Shown here: positions 1 through 11,406 of the stretch, in pieces
Layout of the letters: each line of letters begins with the position of its first letter
Numbering within the stretch: the stretch's first letter is position 1
From: Rostrohypoxylon terebratum
Taxonomy: Eukaryota; Ascomycota; Sordariomycetes; Xylariales; Hypoxylaceae
Assembly: GCA_022497145.1 (NCBI GenBank)
Contig: MU386006.1
Span: forward strand, 1-51,417
Direction of reading: 5' to 3'
Length of the DNA: 51,417 nt
Program-made: the position numbers and the translations under genes
Notes under the pieces: generated by a model
What the model was told of the DNA's origin: nothing
Seen by the model: the letters and a program-made list of their open reading frames with translations, nothing else
The model's database searches: none

Positions 1-435
1 ACTCCACATACTACTCCACACTTAATACACTTCGTGTACACGCACTACACCCACGATGGCTTCAAGTTTGGTTGATGACTAAAATTAAAAGTGGGCCAGT
101 GTAATTGAATTGAATTGAGTGGCTTGGCGTGCGTGTACACCAGTGTAATAGCGTGTAGTTGTTCCGAGCCCTGGTCTTGTGCGTAAGGTGTGCAAATGCC
201 ATGTTAATACACCCCTGATTTGATAAACGCGGACAGTCACAGGTGCTTGAAAAGTTGAGGCTTGGTTACTGTTGTATTTTGGATGGACTTGTGTTTGAAT
301 GAAGATGAAGTTCGGAAGCAAGCTCAGTCCCTCTGAAATATAATACCGGGCAATACATCCACTTTCATTCCATGAGGTATGTAGCGGCGCATAGGGCTCA
401 GTGGGAAATAAACTATTTTTTTTAAATCACGCTAG
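1..435. other. Spacer at the left edge, no recognised gene
   Basis: No coding region could be supported here. The stretch is rich in short AC/GT motifs resembling one another (variants of GTGTAGT and CACTACAC) and ends in a T-rich run just before the DUF3716-like remnant. It may be the 5' flank of that remnant or the edge of an old repeat, but nothing in it is diagnostic. Confidence 0.4.
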
Positions 436-1356
436 GTGCCTATGCGTCGTGTTAATCTTTTCTTCTCAACGCGGATAACCACAACACCGGTTGACTCCTT
501 CGACTACGCACGTTTCACCACTCTTTTGGCTCTTTTGGTACGTTTAACCTTCCGTGACATGGAAAGTTATGAGACTAAACCTGATAAAGCCTTCACAATG
601 GATGACGAAAGTGTATGCGACTTAAAAGAGTGGACTTTAGATCATACACCTTTAGAAACACCAGTTGGAGTTGTTGATCTTACGGATCAACGTGTACTTA
701 CAGCCTCAATTGTTGACTAGCTTCGAAAGGCACGTTACAATGACGTCCGCGAGCTAATAGAGGCTAAGAAGGTGCGCACAAGGTATACCAAGCCAAAGCG
801 AGTCGAAACTGACCTAGGTATCAAAGGAGCTAGAACGGGCGATTGAGCTCAAAGAGCTTCGAGAGAATGGTAAAAAGGTTTTACCAAAACTTGACCTTGA
901 TCGCCAACAGAAGATGTCAGCTCTTGCGGCTTACATCACTATCAAAGGGAACAATCTAGAGTCTTGTCATCAATGCCAGAACAAGAAGTCTCGAGGACCT
1001 TGTACGTTGTGTGTTGCCAACGGTCCAGAGCTCTTTAGTGGAGCTTGTACAAACTGCCAGTTCTCAAGCACAGCGTCTGCTTGTTCTCTCTATAGAGGTG
1101 AGTAGTTATCAATGTATATCGAGTGGTTCCGGGGGTTTAAAAGGCTAAATGTAAGCAGGCCGGGCTAGTAAAGGTAGAAAACGAGCTCGTCGCAGTGGCA
1201 ATAGCGACGAATCAAACGAGGATACCCTTGTATTAACGCCTAGGGTGCTCTCACAGGCTACCACTCGTGAGCTTGAGCGTGGGTTGAATCAAATTAAAGA
1301 GGAATTAGCTTCTAGGGAAGCGATTCACTCGGCAAGGAAGTGTAAAAGTCGTTGAA
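436..1356 (+). pseudogene. DUF3716-like cysteine-rich protein gene, broken
   Basis: Reading from the ATG at 436 gives a 94-codon segment that meets a TAG at 718-720. The same frame continues with coding-like sequence (LRKARYNDVRELIEAKK) to about 823. The reading then moves by one base into the frame that starts with ELERAIELKELREN at 827 and runs to the cysteine-rich core at about 960-1090. The core has the order CHQC, GPCTLC, GACTNC and a final Cys-Ser, which resembles the fungal DUF3716 domain of unknown function. A good intron (1098-1158, 61 nt, GTGAGT to GCAG) joins this in frame to a basic, coiled tail ending in TGA at 1354-1356. Both the stop and the frame change must be bypassed to get a full protein, so I call it a pseudogene; the true 5' end is uncertain because an upstream exon is possible. 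The family name is from memory of the cysteine spacing. Confidence 0.6.
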
Positions 1357-1701
1357 GAGGTATATGAAACAGTGAGTATCTTCACCCCAATCTGCGAAAT
1401 ACCTTCTAATTACCTACTAGGCAGGTATATTCGAGTTTCACTTCGCGTAGGAAAGTCCAAAACTGCACTTTGGATCCAACTATAAATAAAATGCACATAT
1501 GTTTATGCATCATCTATAATTTGCGCCTGCATCTGATCGTAATCTGCGTAGGGTACTAGGTAGCTGATGATGTAGTCGCCAGCTCTAGATGGGAATGAGA
1601 ATGAGGGGTAACGGTAGAAGAAATTTCGATATTGTGTATAAATGATCTAAAACATATCAATCGCTATCATAAGACACTAAACAATGTTAGAATCCATCAG
1701 A
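1357..1701. other. Spacer between the DUF3716-like remnant and the P450
   Basis: No gene is seen. The two neighbours converge here, so this stretch should hold both 3' untranslated regions. It contains AT-rich segments with AATAAA-like sequence near 1484-1490 (ATAAATAAAAT), compatible with fungal 3' ends. Confidence 0.4.
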
Positions 1702-3394
1702 TCATTCAAGCGCAATATCGAGATCAATCTCTGGCTTCCTCGATCGGAATTGGATCCTCGATGCCTGGTCGACACCGCTGCCACCCTCAAACGTTCGAGG
1801 GACTGGCCTTCCCTTGCCTGGAACGAATCTCCACTCATATTTAAGGAGTAGATGACACAGCAAAATCTTGACCTCATTTGCCGCGAAGAATCGTCCTGGG
1901 CAAGCATGCTGGCCGTGGCCGAATAGAGTGTGGGCTGAGTGGGTTGTAACAAGTTGCCAGCCATTTTCTTGGCCTGGCTGTTGTCTCATCTTCAAGAATC
2001 GGGCTGCATCAAACTTCTCCGGCTCAGGGTAGATGGTCGGATCCATAAAGTTCGTGCCCACTATCACGCGCGAACCGTGAGGCAGCACGGTGCCGTCAGA
2101 GATCTTTATGTCCTTCTCCACGTATCGGTGCATAGTAGCTGGTTTCCTGTTAGCTGGGTCAAATGGTCAAATGCGATGCAGTCATGTCCAACATACAACT
2201 TCCCATCGGGCGAACTCGCTGCCCTTCCTTCAAAAAGCTGTCCATAAGCTTGAGCTTGTATAACGAAGTCTTGGCCCACCCATTCTCGCCGATAACCTGG
2301 ATTACCTCCTCTCGAAGTTGCTGGGCAACATCAGGATATTCGCAGATATCAAACAATGCCGAACAACTCGTTTCCGTGGTCGTGTGCATAGCAGCCATTG
2401 TCAACGAAAGTTGGCCGGCAACGAAGTCCTTTTCTTTGCCTTTGGCAATCTCGTACATCCAGCCAATCGTATCCGCAACCTTAGGTGGTTTTAGACCCGC
2501 CGCTTTAGCTTGGTCAACTGCGGCTTTACGGCGTGCCACCTCGGGGTCGATGAGATCGTGTGCATCCTTGACGGCCTGTCGTAATCTCTTGCACTGCGGT
2601 AGTAACAGATAAACGATAGGGCGGAACAATGCTGGGGCAGCTCGCAAAAGACGCGATGCTACAAACATATCGACGGTGTATGTCTTCGAAATGTCAAGCC
2701 ATCTCCTGTTGCGACATAACTCTTTCCCTAGAAATACTCTCGACGAAATGCGGGCGACGATTTCTAGCATGTCATCTCTGATTGGTGTATCGGTCCATTC
2801 CTTCTTCTCGCCCAGGACTGTGCGCACTGCGTCGGTCGCTTCATCCACGATATCTTTCGTCACTAGGCCGAGAGACTGGGTTAATTTCACTCGTACCGTC
2901 TCCAAAATAAGTCCGTCACCGGTAAGGCCTATCCGAACGCCCTCGAAACCCGGATATGATATCGAAAAATCCTGGCTCTGTCAGTACTCGAAAGTCGGCG
3001 TAAAGCATGGCTCCATACCTTAGCAAAGGCTTTATTGAAGTCTAGATGAGGATGGTTACGGAGCTCGTCGGCGAATTTATTAGGCAAGACGATCTTTGGA
3101 CCTGTTCCTGTTATGACTTGGAATGGACCAGAAAACCGCACATCATGTTAGTGGGAGATAGTTAGACGAAGATCATATCTAGCATACTCTTCGAAACCCT
3201 TCCTGCAATGTTTCTTTGCCTTGCCACATCCAACTCTTTGTGGGACTTTTTCCGTCGAGGGATATTACTGGAAACCCAGCAAATGGTCGATCTGCGGTGA
3301 CTATCGAGTAGATAACGCCGAGCACCAAAGTCGCAACGATCACCTGAATGGATACAGGCAATCCTGCGGGGAGAACACTTCGGATCGCCTCCAT
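1702..3394 (-). CDS. Cytochrome P450 monooxygenase (intron 1 acceptor missing; may be inactive)
   Basis: Four exons are deduced: 3394-3188, 3138-3019, 2971-2197 and 2138-1702, about 512 residues, a normal microsomal P450 length. The N-terminus MEAIRSVLPAGLP is followed by one hydrophobic membrane anchor. Visible motifs are an I-helix segment AMHTTTETS (about mid-protein, acid-alcohol pair E-T), the K-helix ExxR as KEGQR, and the haem loop FGHGQHACPGRFFA with the cysteine ligand. The LFDICEYPDV and SLYKLKLMDS segments resemble fungal P450s that oxidise terpenoids and related metabolites (ent-kaurene-oxidase-like group); the substrate is unknown. Introns 2972-3018 (branch CTGAC) and 2139-2196 (branch GCTAAC) join exons in frame. 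Intron 1 has donor GTATGC at 3187 and branch CACTAAC at 3153-3147, but no AG lies between the branch and the conserved SGPFQVITGTGP segment. The gene may be newly inactivated or use a non-canonical site. Start chosen at 3394 rather than 3451 because the membrane anchor follows it properly. Confidence 0.8.
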
Positions 3395-3468
3395 TATCAA
3401 ATGTAGCGCATGTATATAGATGGAGTTGGGAGTACAAGAGCCTTGATGCAACCTGCACGAAGGTGAGA

Positions 3469-3477
3469 CCTTATATA
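3469..3477 (-). promoter_or_regulatory. Candidate TATA box of the P450
   Basis: On the minus strand the sequence reads TATATAAGG, about 75 nt upstream of the chosen ATG at 3394. The spacing suits a short 5' untranslated region. This supports 3394 as the start, because the alternative ATG at 3451 would leave under 20 nt to the box. Confidence 0.4.
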
Positions 3478-5372
3478 TTCTTGTCGTTTCTTAGCTATCA
3501 AGTCTCCACTGCATGGCTAATGTTTCATCTCTTCAACCGGTTGCATAAAACAGAACTTCCGAACCGTTAAGCGATCCGTTCCAGACCCGATCCATCTCCG
3601 CAATATCTTCTTACCCACCTGGGATCTAAGTCCTTGAAAACTCCACAATTAGTGTAGGGAAAACAGTAATCTTAGAGATTTTCGCCAGAGCCAAACTCCA
3701 ATCACGAACATTCCTTTTTTCCGAATACGGATACGCTATACGAAATGGAATCCACACTTGCACAAAATACACCATAAGCAGCCCCTTGACGTAAACCATG
3801 CCGGCAGCCGATTTAAGCTTGATATTATTCTCCTACCAATTGGAATAACTCGATCACGAATACGACAACCTGATTCGAGGAAAGGACACAGGATCTACCC
3901 ACTGATCTACTGCATGTGCGGCAAATTCTTCCGTACAAGATGACATCTGGAGCGTCACAAAAGTCCATATACTAAGCGCGAAAGCCACAATGACGCGTAT
4001 ATTATATTTTCGAGTTGAATAAGCCAAAAGCCTCATTTTGATAATTTAGGGTTAGTTAAACCAGTTGAGATCTCCAGATAGATGATTCTAATCGCCGCAG
4101 TCTCCAAGTTAATATATGCCTACCTAGCTACTATCAACAGATTTACCATTGACCATGTGCACGATAAGAAATCGACGACAGGTCCCCAAATCTTGTCAGC
4201 AGCAAAGGATAATACAAATATTCACATATATGTTTTGGTCTACAAGTAACGTCCTGTTGATGACGTATGAGCTTTACGTTACCAGCTGGGAAGTAAGATT
4301 CGTCAAAGATCTGAGTCATTGCACAAAGTGGGTATCACAAGGGAGATCTCGTATGGCCATAGGGCTGGCTCATAGTGCCTCCAATTTCAAAACCCGGGAC
4401 TTTGAAGCTTTCTATCAGGCGTCAAGCCGTAGTCTCCAAGTGGACCGGCACTCAGCCGGACCATCTCCGTCGGTTTTCTTTGGTCGTAATGAAACGATGC
4501 AGCGGATCGAGATACATCCGTATGCATAACACAAGTATAAATACCCTTGAGCTAATAATACTGCATGCAGCACTTGACACCAGCCAAGTGAAAAGCGCAA
4601 TGCAACATGTTATTCATGGATCATTCTCGTCCGAATCATTTTGGGCGCTGTTGACCCTGAATCCGCATATCTATCAGACGAGCATTCGCGAACGCTGAAT
4701 CCTCAATTTTTTTCCCTAATGAGAGATCTTTAGAGAAACCTTAAAAGTGAAAGAGTCATGTTTCCTGGTAGACGAAACTAGGAGCTGGTACGGCCAATCC
4801 ACGAGCAGCGATCCAAGCCATAGTGTTTTCAGCGTGGCGTCTTATGCGGTTCTTCCGGAGCAGAGAGCTATGGTGATGGCGTCATACGGTTCTCGCGGAG
4901 TCTGTGATAGGAAAATAACGAGGCCGAAGTCGTCCGAAGTCCGCTTTACTCCAAGACCACTGAGTACCTAAACACGTAGGCACCTATACGAACAATACGA
5001 ACAGCCTATCTTCCGAACATTTCTCATGGTGTCTACCTCATCACTCAAAGCATGATCAATGGGAATGTCAGTTATACCTCATACCTCATCTGTACCATTC
5101 AGGGGTCGGGGAATTTTCCCAGCTAAACATGGGCTGGCTTCTTCGATGATGTTAAATGTGTAGAACGGAATCGTAATGTCAGGATTGGATCCATGATTAT
5201 ACAGATACCTGACTTCTAGGAATCTCCCTTTGATTCCAATTTACCTAGCTACCAGGAGCTAGAATTAAGAAGACTTTGTTGTCACTGTACTTGCAACCGC
5301 AGCCCCTACTAACAGATTATGTAAGCACATCTATATGGTTACACAAATACTCCTACTTTCTTAACCCTTACT

Positions 5373-5392
5373 TTAACCCTAACCCTAACCCT
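5373..5392. repeat. Short interstitial telomere-like repeat (CCCTAA)n
   Basis: Three consecutive CCCTAA-type units (TTAACCCTAACCCTAACCCT) match the complement of the common fungal telomere repeat TTAGGG, with one further imperfect unit (TTAACCCTTA) just before them. There are too few units for a chromosome end; it is an interstitial tract. Confidence 0.8.
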
Positions 5393-5701
5393 CAGAAACA
5401 TAGTTAGAAACCACCATTTACGTCTGGGAATTTTCTCAACCATCCTCGCATTACCAATTTTCAAGGTTCTTAGGTAGGTAGCTAAGACAAGGTGCACGGT
5501 TTACTTCAGTTAACCTGTTTTCTCGTAATGCAGTGCTTCACTTCTGTACCTAGTTTCTTGAGCTACATGAGTAATAATGGCAGTTAGTGTCAGACCTCTC
5601 ACAACATGAGCAGCACGATATTTCGAGAGTACCTAACGAGCGTTGCTTTAGGAACAGCAGGCAAGACTGCGGCAGGCTTACTTAATATACTCATACTCAG
5701 C

Positions 5702-6122
5702 TGACCTAATCAGCTGAGCATACCTCGATGTCTTGTGTTACGTATGGGATGACCTAATCATGGTTACATAACTACCCCGCGACAAGAATCTCGGATAATC
5801 AATCGCAATAGAAGGGTGATTAGGTAAAGGGACTTGGGGTTCGCCTTTCGACCTTCTTTCAAGTGTTTACCTAATGTGATGAGTAATGGCGCTGTCGTTA
5901 AGGGGCAGCCTCAGTGCCCTTGAAATTCTATCGTAGCACTTGAGCCTATAGCAACTTGGATTTTCTTTATATGATATACAGTCAAGATTTAAAAGCTCCA
6001 AATTATTTTATTTAATTTTAATTCGTAGTACTACTTAGTTTTCTGTTGTGTTTCGCAGTGTACATCTCTTCGCTGAGCTAATCATGGTGTAACATTAAGT
6101 CCTGTATAGGCTGACCTAATCA
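5702..6122. repeat. Cluster of TGACCTAATCA motifs
   Basis: The 11-mer TGACCTAATCA occurs at 5702-5712, 5750-5760 and 6112-6122. Its 9-base core occurs inverted at 5817-5825 (TGATTAGGT), and a related GAGCTAATCA lies at 6075-6084. The cluster is 0.9-1.3 kb upstream of the reductase start. It may be a group of protein-binding sites or the remains of a short dispersed repeat; the sequence does not decide. Confidence 0.5.
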
Positions 6123-6904
6123 ATGATTACCTAATTACCTACTCTTTGACAAGATGTGATGGCCAGGTATTGTTCGGGGGCATGGTAGCCCCTTTTATCA
6201 ATCGTTCTGAATAGTTTGAGACGAAGTTCATCCAGCTAGCCGGGTGAGAATTAGAAAAGAATGGGTCAATATTTCGACGCCCGAATCTCGCTTTCACAAG
6301 CGATCCTCGCCTCTAGCAAATGGGCAGCAAAGTTAGAAGAAAGATGCGAAGGGAATTTGGGATACGCTATTGAAGATAGTAACTGGATAGTGGATTGCCT
6401 GGTAGGATTCACCGTACCAATCTCGAGAAAGTAATTTTATGGACATCGTGGACTCATATAGCTTATGTAATACATGGTCTCATTACTCATCAACAAGCCT
6501 ACGCCGTAAGCTCGACATTGGTGCGGAGGATTTGCAGGGAATGATTGAGGCTTAGGGTCATTAGAACTTGATAGTGGGGGGTCCAAGCCGGAGTTAATGC
6601 ACGATGGCTCTAAAGCCACCCCAATTCGTCTCTCAGGTACCACGCTCGGAATTATCTAGAACATCATTGCATTGAACCCGGGAAGCGACGGAGGAACTTC
6701 AATGCGATGGATTCTCTTGATCTTGGGATAGACTCGACATTTGATAAATCAACGAGACAATTACTTCTTAAAATCCTTATCGCCGAATAAGTGAATGACG
6801 CCAGCACTTCTCGTGATTTACGCAGCCTGGTAACTTGACTGAAGCATCTTGAAAGTGATAATCAACGCAGCGCATTCGTATGATAATCAAAGGGGTTTCG
6901 AAGA

Positions 6905-6910
6905 TATAAA
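6905..6910 (+). promoter_or_regulatory. Candidate TATA box of the aldo/keto reductase
   Basis: TATAAA lies 110 nt before the ATG at 7020, and the segment that follows is CA-rich with few ATGs, as expected for a fungal 5' untranslated region. Confidence 0.45.
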
Positions 6911-7019
6911 GTTGTCGTGCCACCTAGTATCTAGATTCCATCATCAACCGGCAACGCTCCAATTCTTGCGACTACTCAACGATATTTCAGAGAACCATTC
7001 CTGAGATTTGACCAACATC

Positions 7020-8191
7020 ATGTCTCCTCCCGTGAAGCTCCCAACTGGCCAATTAGGAAAGGATGGCCCTCAAGTCACTAAGCTTGGGTTTGGTCTGATG
7101 GGCCTGAGCGTTGGATATGGCGAAGTAGGGTAAGATCCAGATTATCAAGAATTTCCTAGCGAGTAAATGACTGACTTTGAGAAGACCTGATGAAGAACGT
7201 TTGAAGATTCTCGATAGAGCCTGGGAACTGGGCGAAGTGTTTTGGGATACCGCATATGCTTACGGTGACAGCGAAGACCTCGTGGGTAAATGGTTCAAGC
7301 AACACCCTGGACGAAGAGACGATATCTTTTTAGCCACAAAATGGGCGCTTGAGTTTGGCCAGACGCCTGAGGGCGCGCACGTCATCACTGTGGATAGTTC
7401 CCCTGAGAACTGTCGTTCAAGCTGTGAGCGATCCCTTAAGCGACTCGGGATCGACAGCATCGACCTGTTTTATTGTCATCGATACGATGAGAAAACCCCT
7501 ATTGAGAAGACAGTAGAGGCTATGGTCGAGCTCAAAAAGTAAGTACTTGAATAAGTATGGTTCGAACATCAGGCGAGCGAAGTCACTAACGTTGTGTGAT
7601 AGGGAGGGCAAGATCAAGTACCTCGGTCTATCCGAGTGTTCATCCAATACTCTTCGACGAGCTCATGCGGTTCACCCAATCACCGCAGTTGAAATCGAAT
7701 ATAGTCCTTGGACTTTGGATATCGAAAATGAGCAAGGAACCAACTTGCTTGCCACCTGTCGGGAATTAGGGGTTGCCATCGTGCCTTATTCGCCTCTCGG
7801 ACGAGGTTTCCTAACGGGCCGCTACAAGTCTCCCGACGACTTCGACCCGACGGATTACCGGAGGTTGGTGCCAAGATTCAGCAAGGAGAACTTCCCAAAG
7901 AACCTTGAGTTAGTGCAAAAGTTCGAAGCGTTTGCAAAGGCAAAGGGCCATACGGCAAGCCAATTGGTGCTAGCGTGGATTATGGCTCAGGGAGACGACT
8001 TCTTTCCCATTCCTGGCACGAAATCAGCTAAGTACCTAGAGGAAAACTTGGGTGCGCTAAATGTTACGGTTTCTGCCGAGGAGAATAAGCAAGTCAGAGA
8101 CCTTATTGGAAACTTACAAGTTGTAGGTATTCGCAACACCCAACTCGGATCAGTTCCTCCCGCCCAGCTCCAGGATACTGTTCCTCTGTAA
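7020..8191 (+). CDS. Aldo/keto reductase (YakC/AKR13-like)
   Basis: NADP(H)-dependent oxidoreductase of the aldo/keto reductase superfamily; it would reduce an aldehyde or ketone in the cytosol. Three exons, 7020-7129, 7185-7538 and 7603-8191, give an intact 350-residue protein, typical for the family. The introns (55 and 64 nt, donors GTAAGA and GTAAGT) join in the expected frame. The catalytic tetrad is visible: Asp58 (FWDTAYAYG), Tyr63, Lys89 (ATKWAL) and His135 (LFYCHRYD). The segments PYSPLGRGFLTG and FPIPGTKSAKYLEEN are the usual nucleotide-binding parts near the C-terminus. It resembles the YakC/pyridoxine-4-dehydrogenase-like fungal group; the substrate cannot be told. It stands alone, 3.6 kb from the P450, and is undamaged, so a shared pathway with that P450 is only a possibility. 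Confidence 0.92.
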
Positions 8192-8622
8192 GTTTAGATC
8201 GGTTGGAAGTAGAAGGACTATTCCATACCTAGCTTACACCACATATACATCACGATATACCTAGATCCATAGATTTATATGTTGCATTTTTTTCGTGAGA
8301 ATTTATCGTTTCGCACTTGACGCAAGCTGTATCTGTACCTGATACGGAATGAATGAGTCGCCGGTAGTGGCAAATCCGGCCTATTTAATGCAGATTCGTG
8401 GGTAGGGCTGCGGCTGTAGTTGACTCGTGTGACGTACCTAGGCAGTCACTGTGATACGATATTAGATGTTTGAAGCTATATCATTCCTCAGCTCCTGTTT
8501 GATCCCGCGTCTCTCCTCGCCGAAATACCCAGCAGAAACAACGCTTGCCTACTTAGTTGTAGGTATTATTACATCCGTCGTTGACGCATATGGTCCTTTC
8601 ATTGTCCTCATGGAGTGGCCAT
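8192..8622. other. Spacer between converging genes
   Basis: The reductase (plus) and RTT106 (minus) converge here. There is no gene, and the stretch should hold both 3' untranslated regions. It includes an AT-rich segment with a T-run near 8286-8292. No clear hairpin was seen. Confidence 0.5.
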
Positions 8623-10078
8623 TTATTCATCGTCATCCATTTCGTCGTCTTCCGCAGCGTCCTCCTCATCGTCGTCGTCGTCCTCATCATCGCTAGTTCC
8701 CGATCCCTCGCTCTCACCTTCCGAGCCAGGATCGTAGTCCTCCTCGTCTTCGTCTTCTTCATCTTGCAACTGCTGCTCAGCTTCCAATTGGGCTCTTTCT
8801 AGTTCAGTCATACCGTCTTCGCCAGCGTTGCCGTTCGCATCTTCACCTTCACCATTGGCGTCCTTATTCCCCTTGGCGTTCTCTGCGAGTTCCCTCTTCG
8901 CCTTGCGTTGGTCTGCCATGCTTCGATCCTGAAGCCTGTGTCTCATAACATAGTCTTCGTTGATGCCCCCGTAGTCTTCCTGATCCAACATCGCGAATTC
9001 GATCTCCTCAGTCGTCTCGGTGTCGCTTCCTTCGCCGGTAAAAACCTCGACCACGATATTGAACGTACGTTGCAACACGCTTGTGTAGCTGACAGCTGCA
9101 ATTTTATCTAGCGGTAAGAACAACAGCGGCTTCTTGAAGCCCCATAGGATTCCAGTCTCTAGAAAGAAGAGATAGCCGTCCTTCGAACCCCTGAAAGCCT
9201 TGACGTGAACGGCCGGCTCCTTTGGTCGATGTGGTTGGCGGACCTTGCTATGAAATTTCGTTGGGTCCGCTGCTACTATATGCACGTTGTTTCCTGCCGC
9301 CTGAAGGCACTTATTCAAGGCCCAATGGAATAAGGCGGTGTAAGAATCCGAGACTGCAGAAGCAGCACCAGCATTCGGCCCCCCTATCGAACCCGGTTTT
9401 GGCGCACCCGCTGATACAGTAAATACAAGCGGCTCTTCAGATGGCGTGCCTGATTTTGATAAAGAGAAGGAATTACGAGGGAATAAGATGTAGTTATGTT
9501 GAATTTGAGATTTCTCGGGCACCGGCAGGTAAAAAGCGTATTCTGTGCCGTTATTAGTCCCACTACAAGACCTACGTAAGATTAAATATGCATACCAATG
9601 TTCTTCCACGCGTGCACTATGCTAGGCACAGGTGCTGTTGTGCCAGGAATTCGGGCAAATATATGTTTGGGGGTGAAGCACAGCTCGAACTTTTTGCGCT
9701 GTGGAATGGAGACGGATATATCTTTTATTTCCAGCAGTACGTTCTCGCCAGCTACATCCTCGACGGTAGTTGGTGTCGCGACATCTTGCGCGTTTCCGTT
9801 TTGGGAGGGTTCGACGTCTACTCGGCGTCGTTTGAGCGACGATGAAGTAGATGGTTGGTCGCCTATCTGCTCATATACGAAGGTTGCAATCTTATTAAAT
9901 AGCTGGACTCGTGCTGGAGAATCTGCATGATTGGGTAAGCGATAATGTAATGAAATATTGACAAATGTGTGGAATATATCAATAGGTAAATACCGGCAGC
10001 CTTGCGGATATCCTTCAAAATATCTGGTCGCGACTTGAATACAGAGTCCAATCTCTCAACATCTAGACCGCCAGCCAT
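8623..10078 (-). CDS. RTT106: Histone chaperone Rtt106
   Basis: Rtt106 binds H3-H4 and helps deposit histones during replication, silencing and transcription in the nucleus. Three exons, 10078-9994, 9922-9596 and 9542-8623, encode about 443 residues, normal for fungal Rtt106. Intron 2 uses donor GTATGC and acceptor GGCACAG with an ACTAAT-type branch, giving AWKNIEYAFYLPVPEK in frame. The order is a short N-terminal segment (MAGGLDVERLDSVFKSRPDI), then the tandem PH-like Rtt106/Pob3 region (YAFYLPVPEK, NYILFPR, VKAFRGSKDGYLFFLETGILWGF cut here to its core, then FEFAMLDQ-like IEFAMLDQEDYGGI), then a basic/polar linker and a very acidic Asp/Glu tail typical of histone chaperones. It shares its upstream region with VFA1. 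The gene is intact. Confidence 0.93.
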
Positions 10079-10676
10079 GGCGTCAAAGAGAAACTGGTTT
10101 AGGGGTATTACCCCAAATGAATCGTCAATGAGATTGGATAGAACTGGTCGGGCGACTCGGGAATGGCAAGATTCTAGTTCGCTTTTCGGGTTACGGTTTA
10201 ATGATTTGAATGCTGTGATGTTGTTTGGAAGTTGCCCAAATAATATTGTTTCGCGCTAAAAGTTTTGCTACTGCTGCTGCTTGCTGCTAAGCTCTAGGGC
10301 TGCTAAGCAATGACGTACAGGGGACCTCAAAAGGGGGAATAATAAGGTTGGCGTTTCTCAATGCCAAGACTGTAACCCGCACCGCCGGACACCTCCAATC
10401 TAATTACCTAAGGTTATCAACAACGAAAGTTCCTTCAAGCCACAATTGGAACTCCCAATTGGAATTATTGATGTGGCGTTGATCGCGATAAGATCCAACT
10501 CTAACCCCACATCCATAATCCCACTTCCGATACCTTCGAGTATCACCGTTCATCCAAGTTGCTCCAACCTTGGACAACCAAGCTCCGTCTACGTCTTCTC
10601 TCAACGTTTTGTGCCCTAGATTCTTATCAATTGTACGCCCATTGTCTTTTTGTTTTTTCTTGGTTCAAAGGAAACT
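10079..10676. promoter_or_regulatory. Shared promoter region of RTT106 and VFA1
   Basis: About 600 bp separate the divergent starts at 10078 and 10677, so both promoters must lie here. The stretch contains a CTG/CTA-rich patch near 10266-10300 and pyrimidine-rich tracts with a T-run just before the VFA1 start (10643-10665). No clear TATA box is seen on either strand, which suits housekeeping genes. Confidence 0.6.
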
Positions 10677-11406
10677 ATGTCTTTTCCAAATATATGGAAC
10701 CATCGCAAGGTAGCCGACACCTCAGCTAAGGCATGTGAGGTTTGCTTCAAACCAAGCACCAGCGTTCTAGTCACCCCGGAGAGTAAGGTCGGTTGTAACT
10801 CATCGGAACCCTAAAAGCGATTCTTCCTGATCCATATGTCTCTAGGATTTCTTCTATGTATGTCCCAGCCACCTGAAAGATAGGGGGTTCTGCTCCCCTA
10901 TCATTGACCAGGAGGCCATTGCAGCCAAGAAGAAAAAGGAAATGGAAGATGAGCTTGAGCGTGTCAAAAAGGAGTATGAGGAGAGACAGCGCAAGAAGAA
11001 AGAAAAAGAATCGAACACAGCCAAAGATTCCGACAAGACCAAAGACGACCAGGGAAAGGACAGTAAAAAGGATGATGAAAAAAATGATTCGAAACCGGAC
11101 CCCAGAGTATATTCTACCTATACAATCAACGCATATAACAAACACCTTTGCTGACTGGCTTGAGTAGGATAAGCCAGACGAGAAAGCACCACCGAAGCCA
11201 GATGAGGAGCCAAGAGTGTTCTCGCTACAAAGGTTCACAGATATTTCTGCCTTAAGTGATATATACTGAGCATCTGACTAATTACACGCAGAACTTTCTA
11301 TCAACAACGACTGGACAAAAAACGCCAAGTAGAGATGGCCAAAAGAAACCGGGAACGCTTAAGCAATCCTAATTTATTTCCTTCCGTCCCCAAGAACCTG
11401 CCTTAA
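10677..11406 (+). CDS. VFA1: Vps4-associated protein 1 (Vfa1-like)
   Basis: Vfa1 binds the AAA-ATPase Vps4 at endosomes and modulates ESCRT-III disassembly in the multivesicular body pathway. Four exons, 10677-10787, 10846-11106, 11168-11232 and 11292-11406, give 183 residues, close to the family length. The N-terminal zinc-binding part has CEVC (about residues 21-24) followed by VCPSHLKDRGFC after the first intron. A long, highly charged Lys/Glu coiled-coil follows. The C-terminus PRVFSLQRTFYQQRLDKKR continues to a short basic tail and TAA. All three introns (58, 61 and 59 nt) keep the frame. Naming rests on the conserved N-terminal Cys/His pattern and the domain order. Transcribed away from RTT106. 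Confidence 0.88.

Larger units (their letters stand above)
3395..7019. other. Long spacer between the P450 and the aldo/keto reductase
   Basis: The region carries the divergent promoters of the P450 (minus) and the reductase (plus). No open frame here has protein-like composition; the longest (4149-4529) lacks any recognisable motif. Notable contents are a TATA-like site for the P450, a telomere-like CCCTAA tract at 5373-5392, a group of TGACCTAATCA motifs at 5702-6122 and a TATA box for the reductase at 6905. Confidence 0.5.

Noticed and set aside
4149..4529. 126-codon plus-strand open frame
   Set aside because: Overlaps frames on the other strand, has no family motif and lies in spacer sequence.
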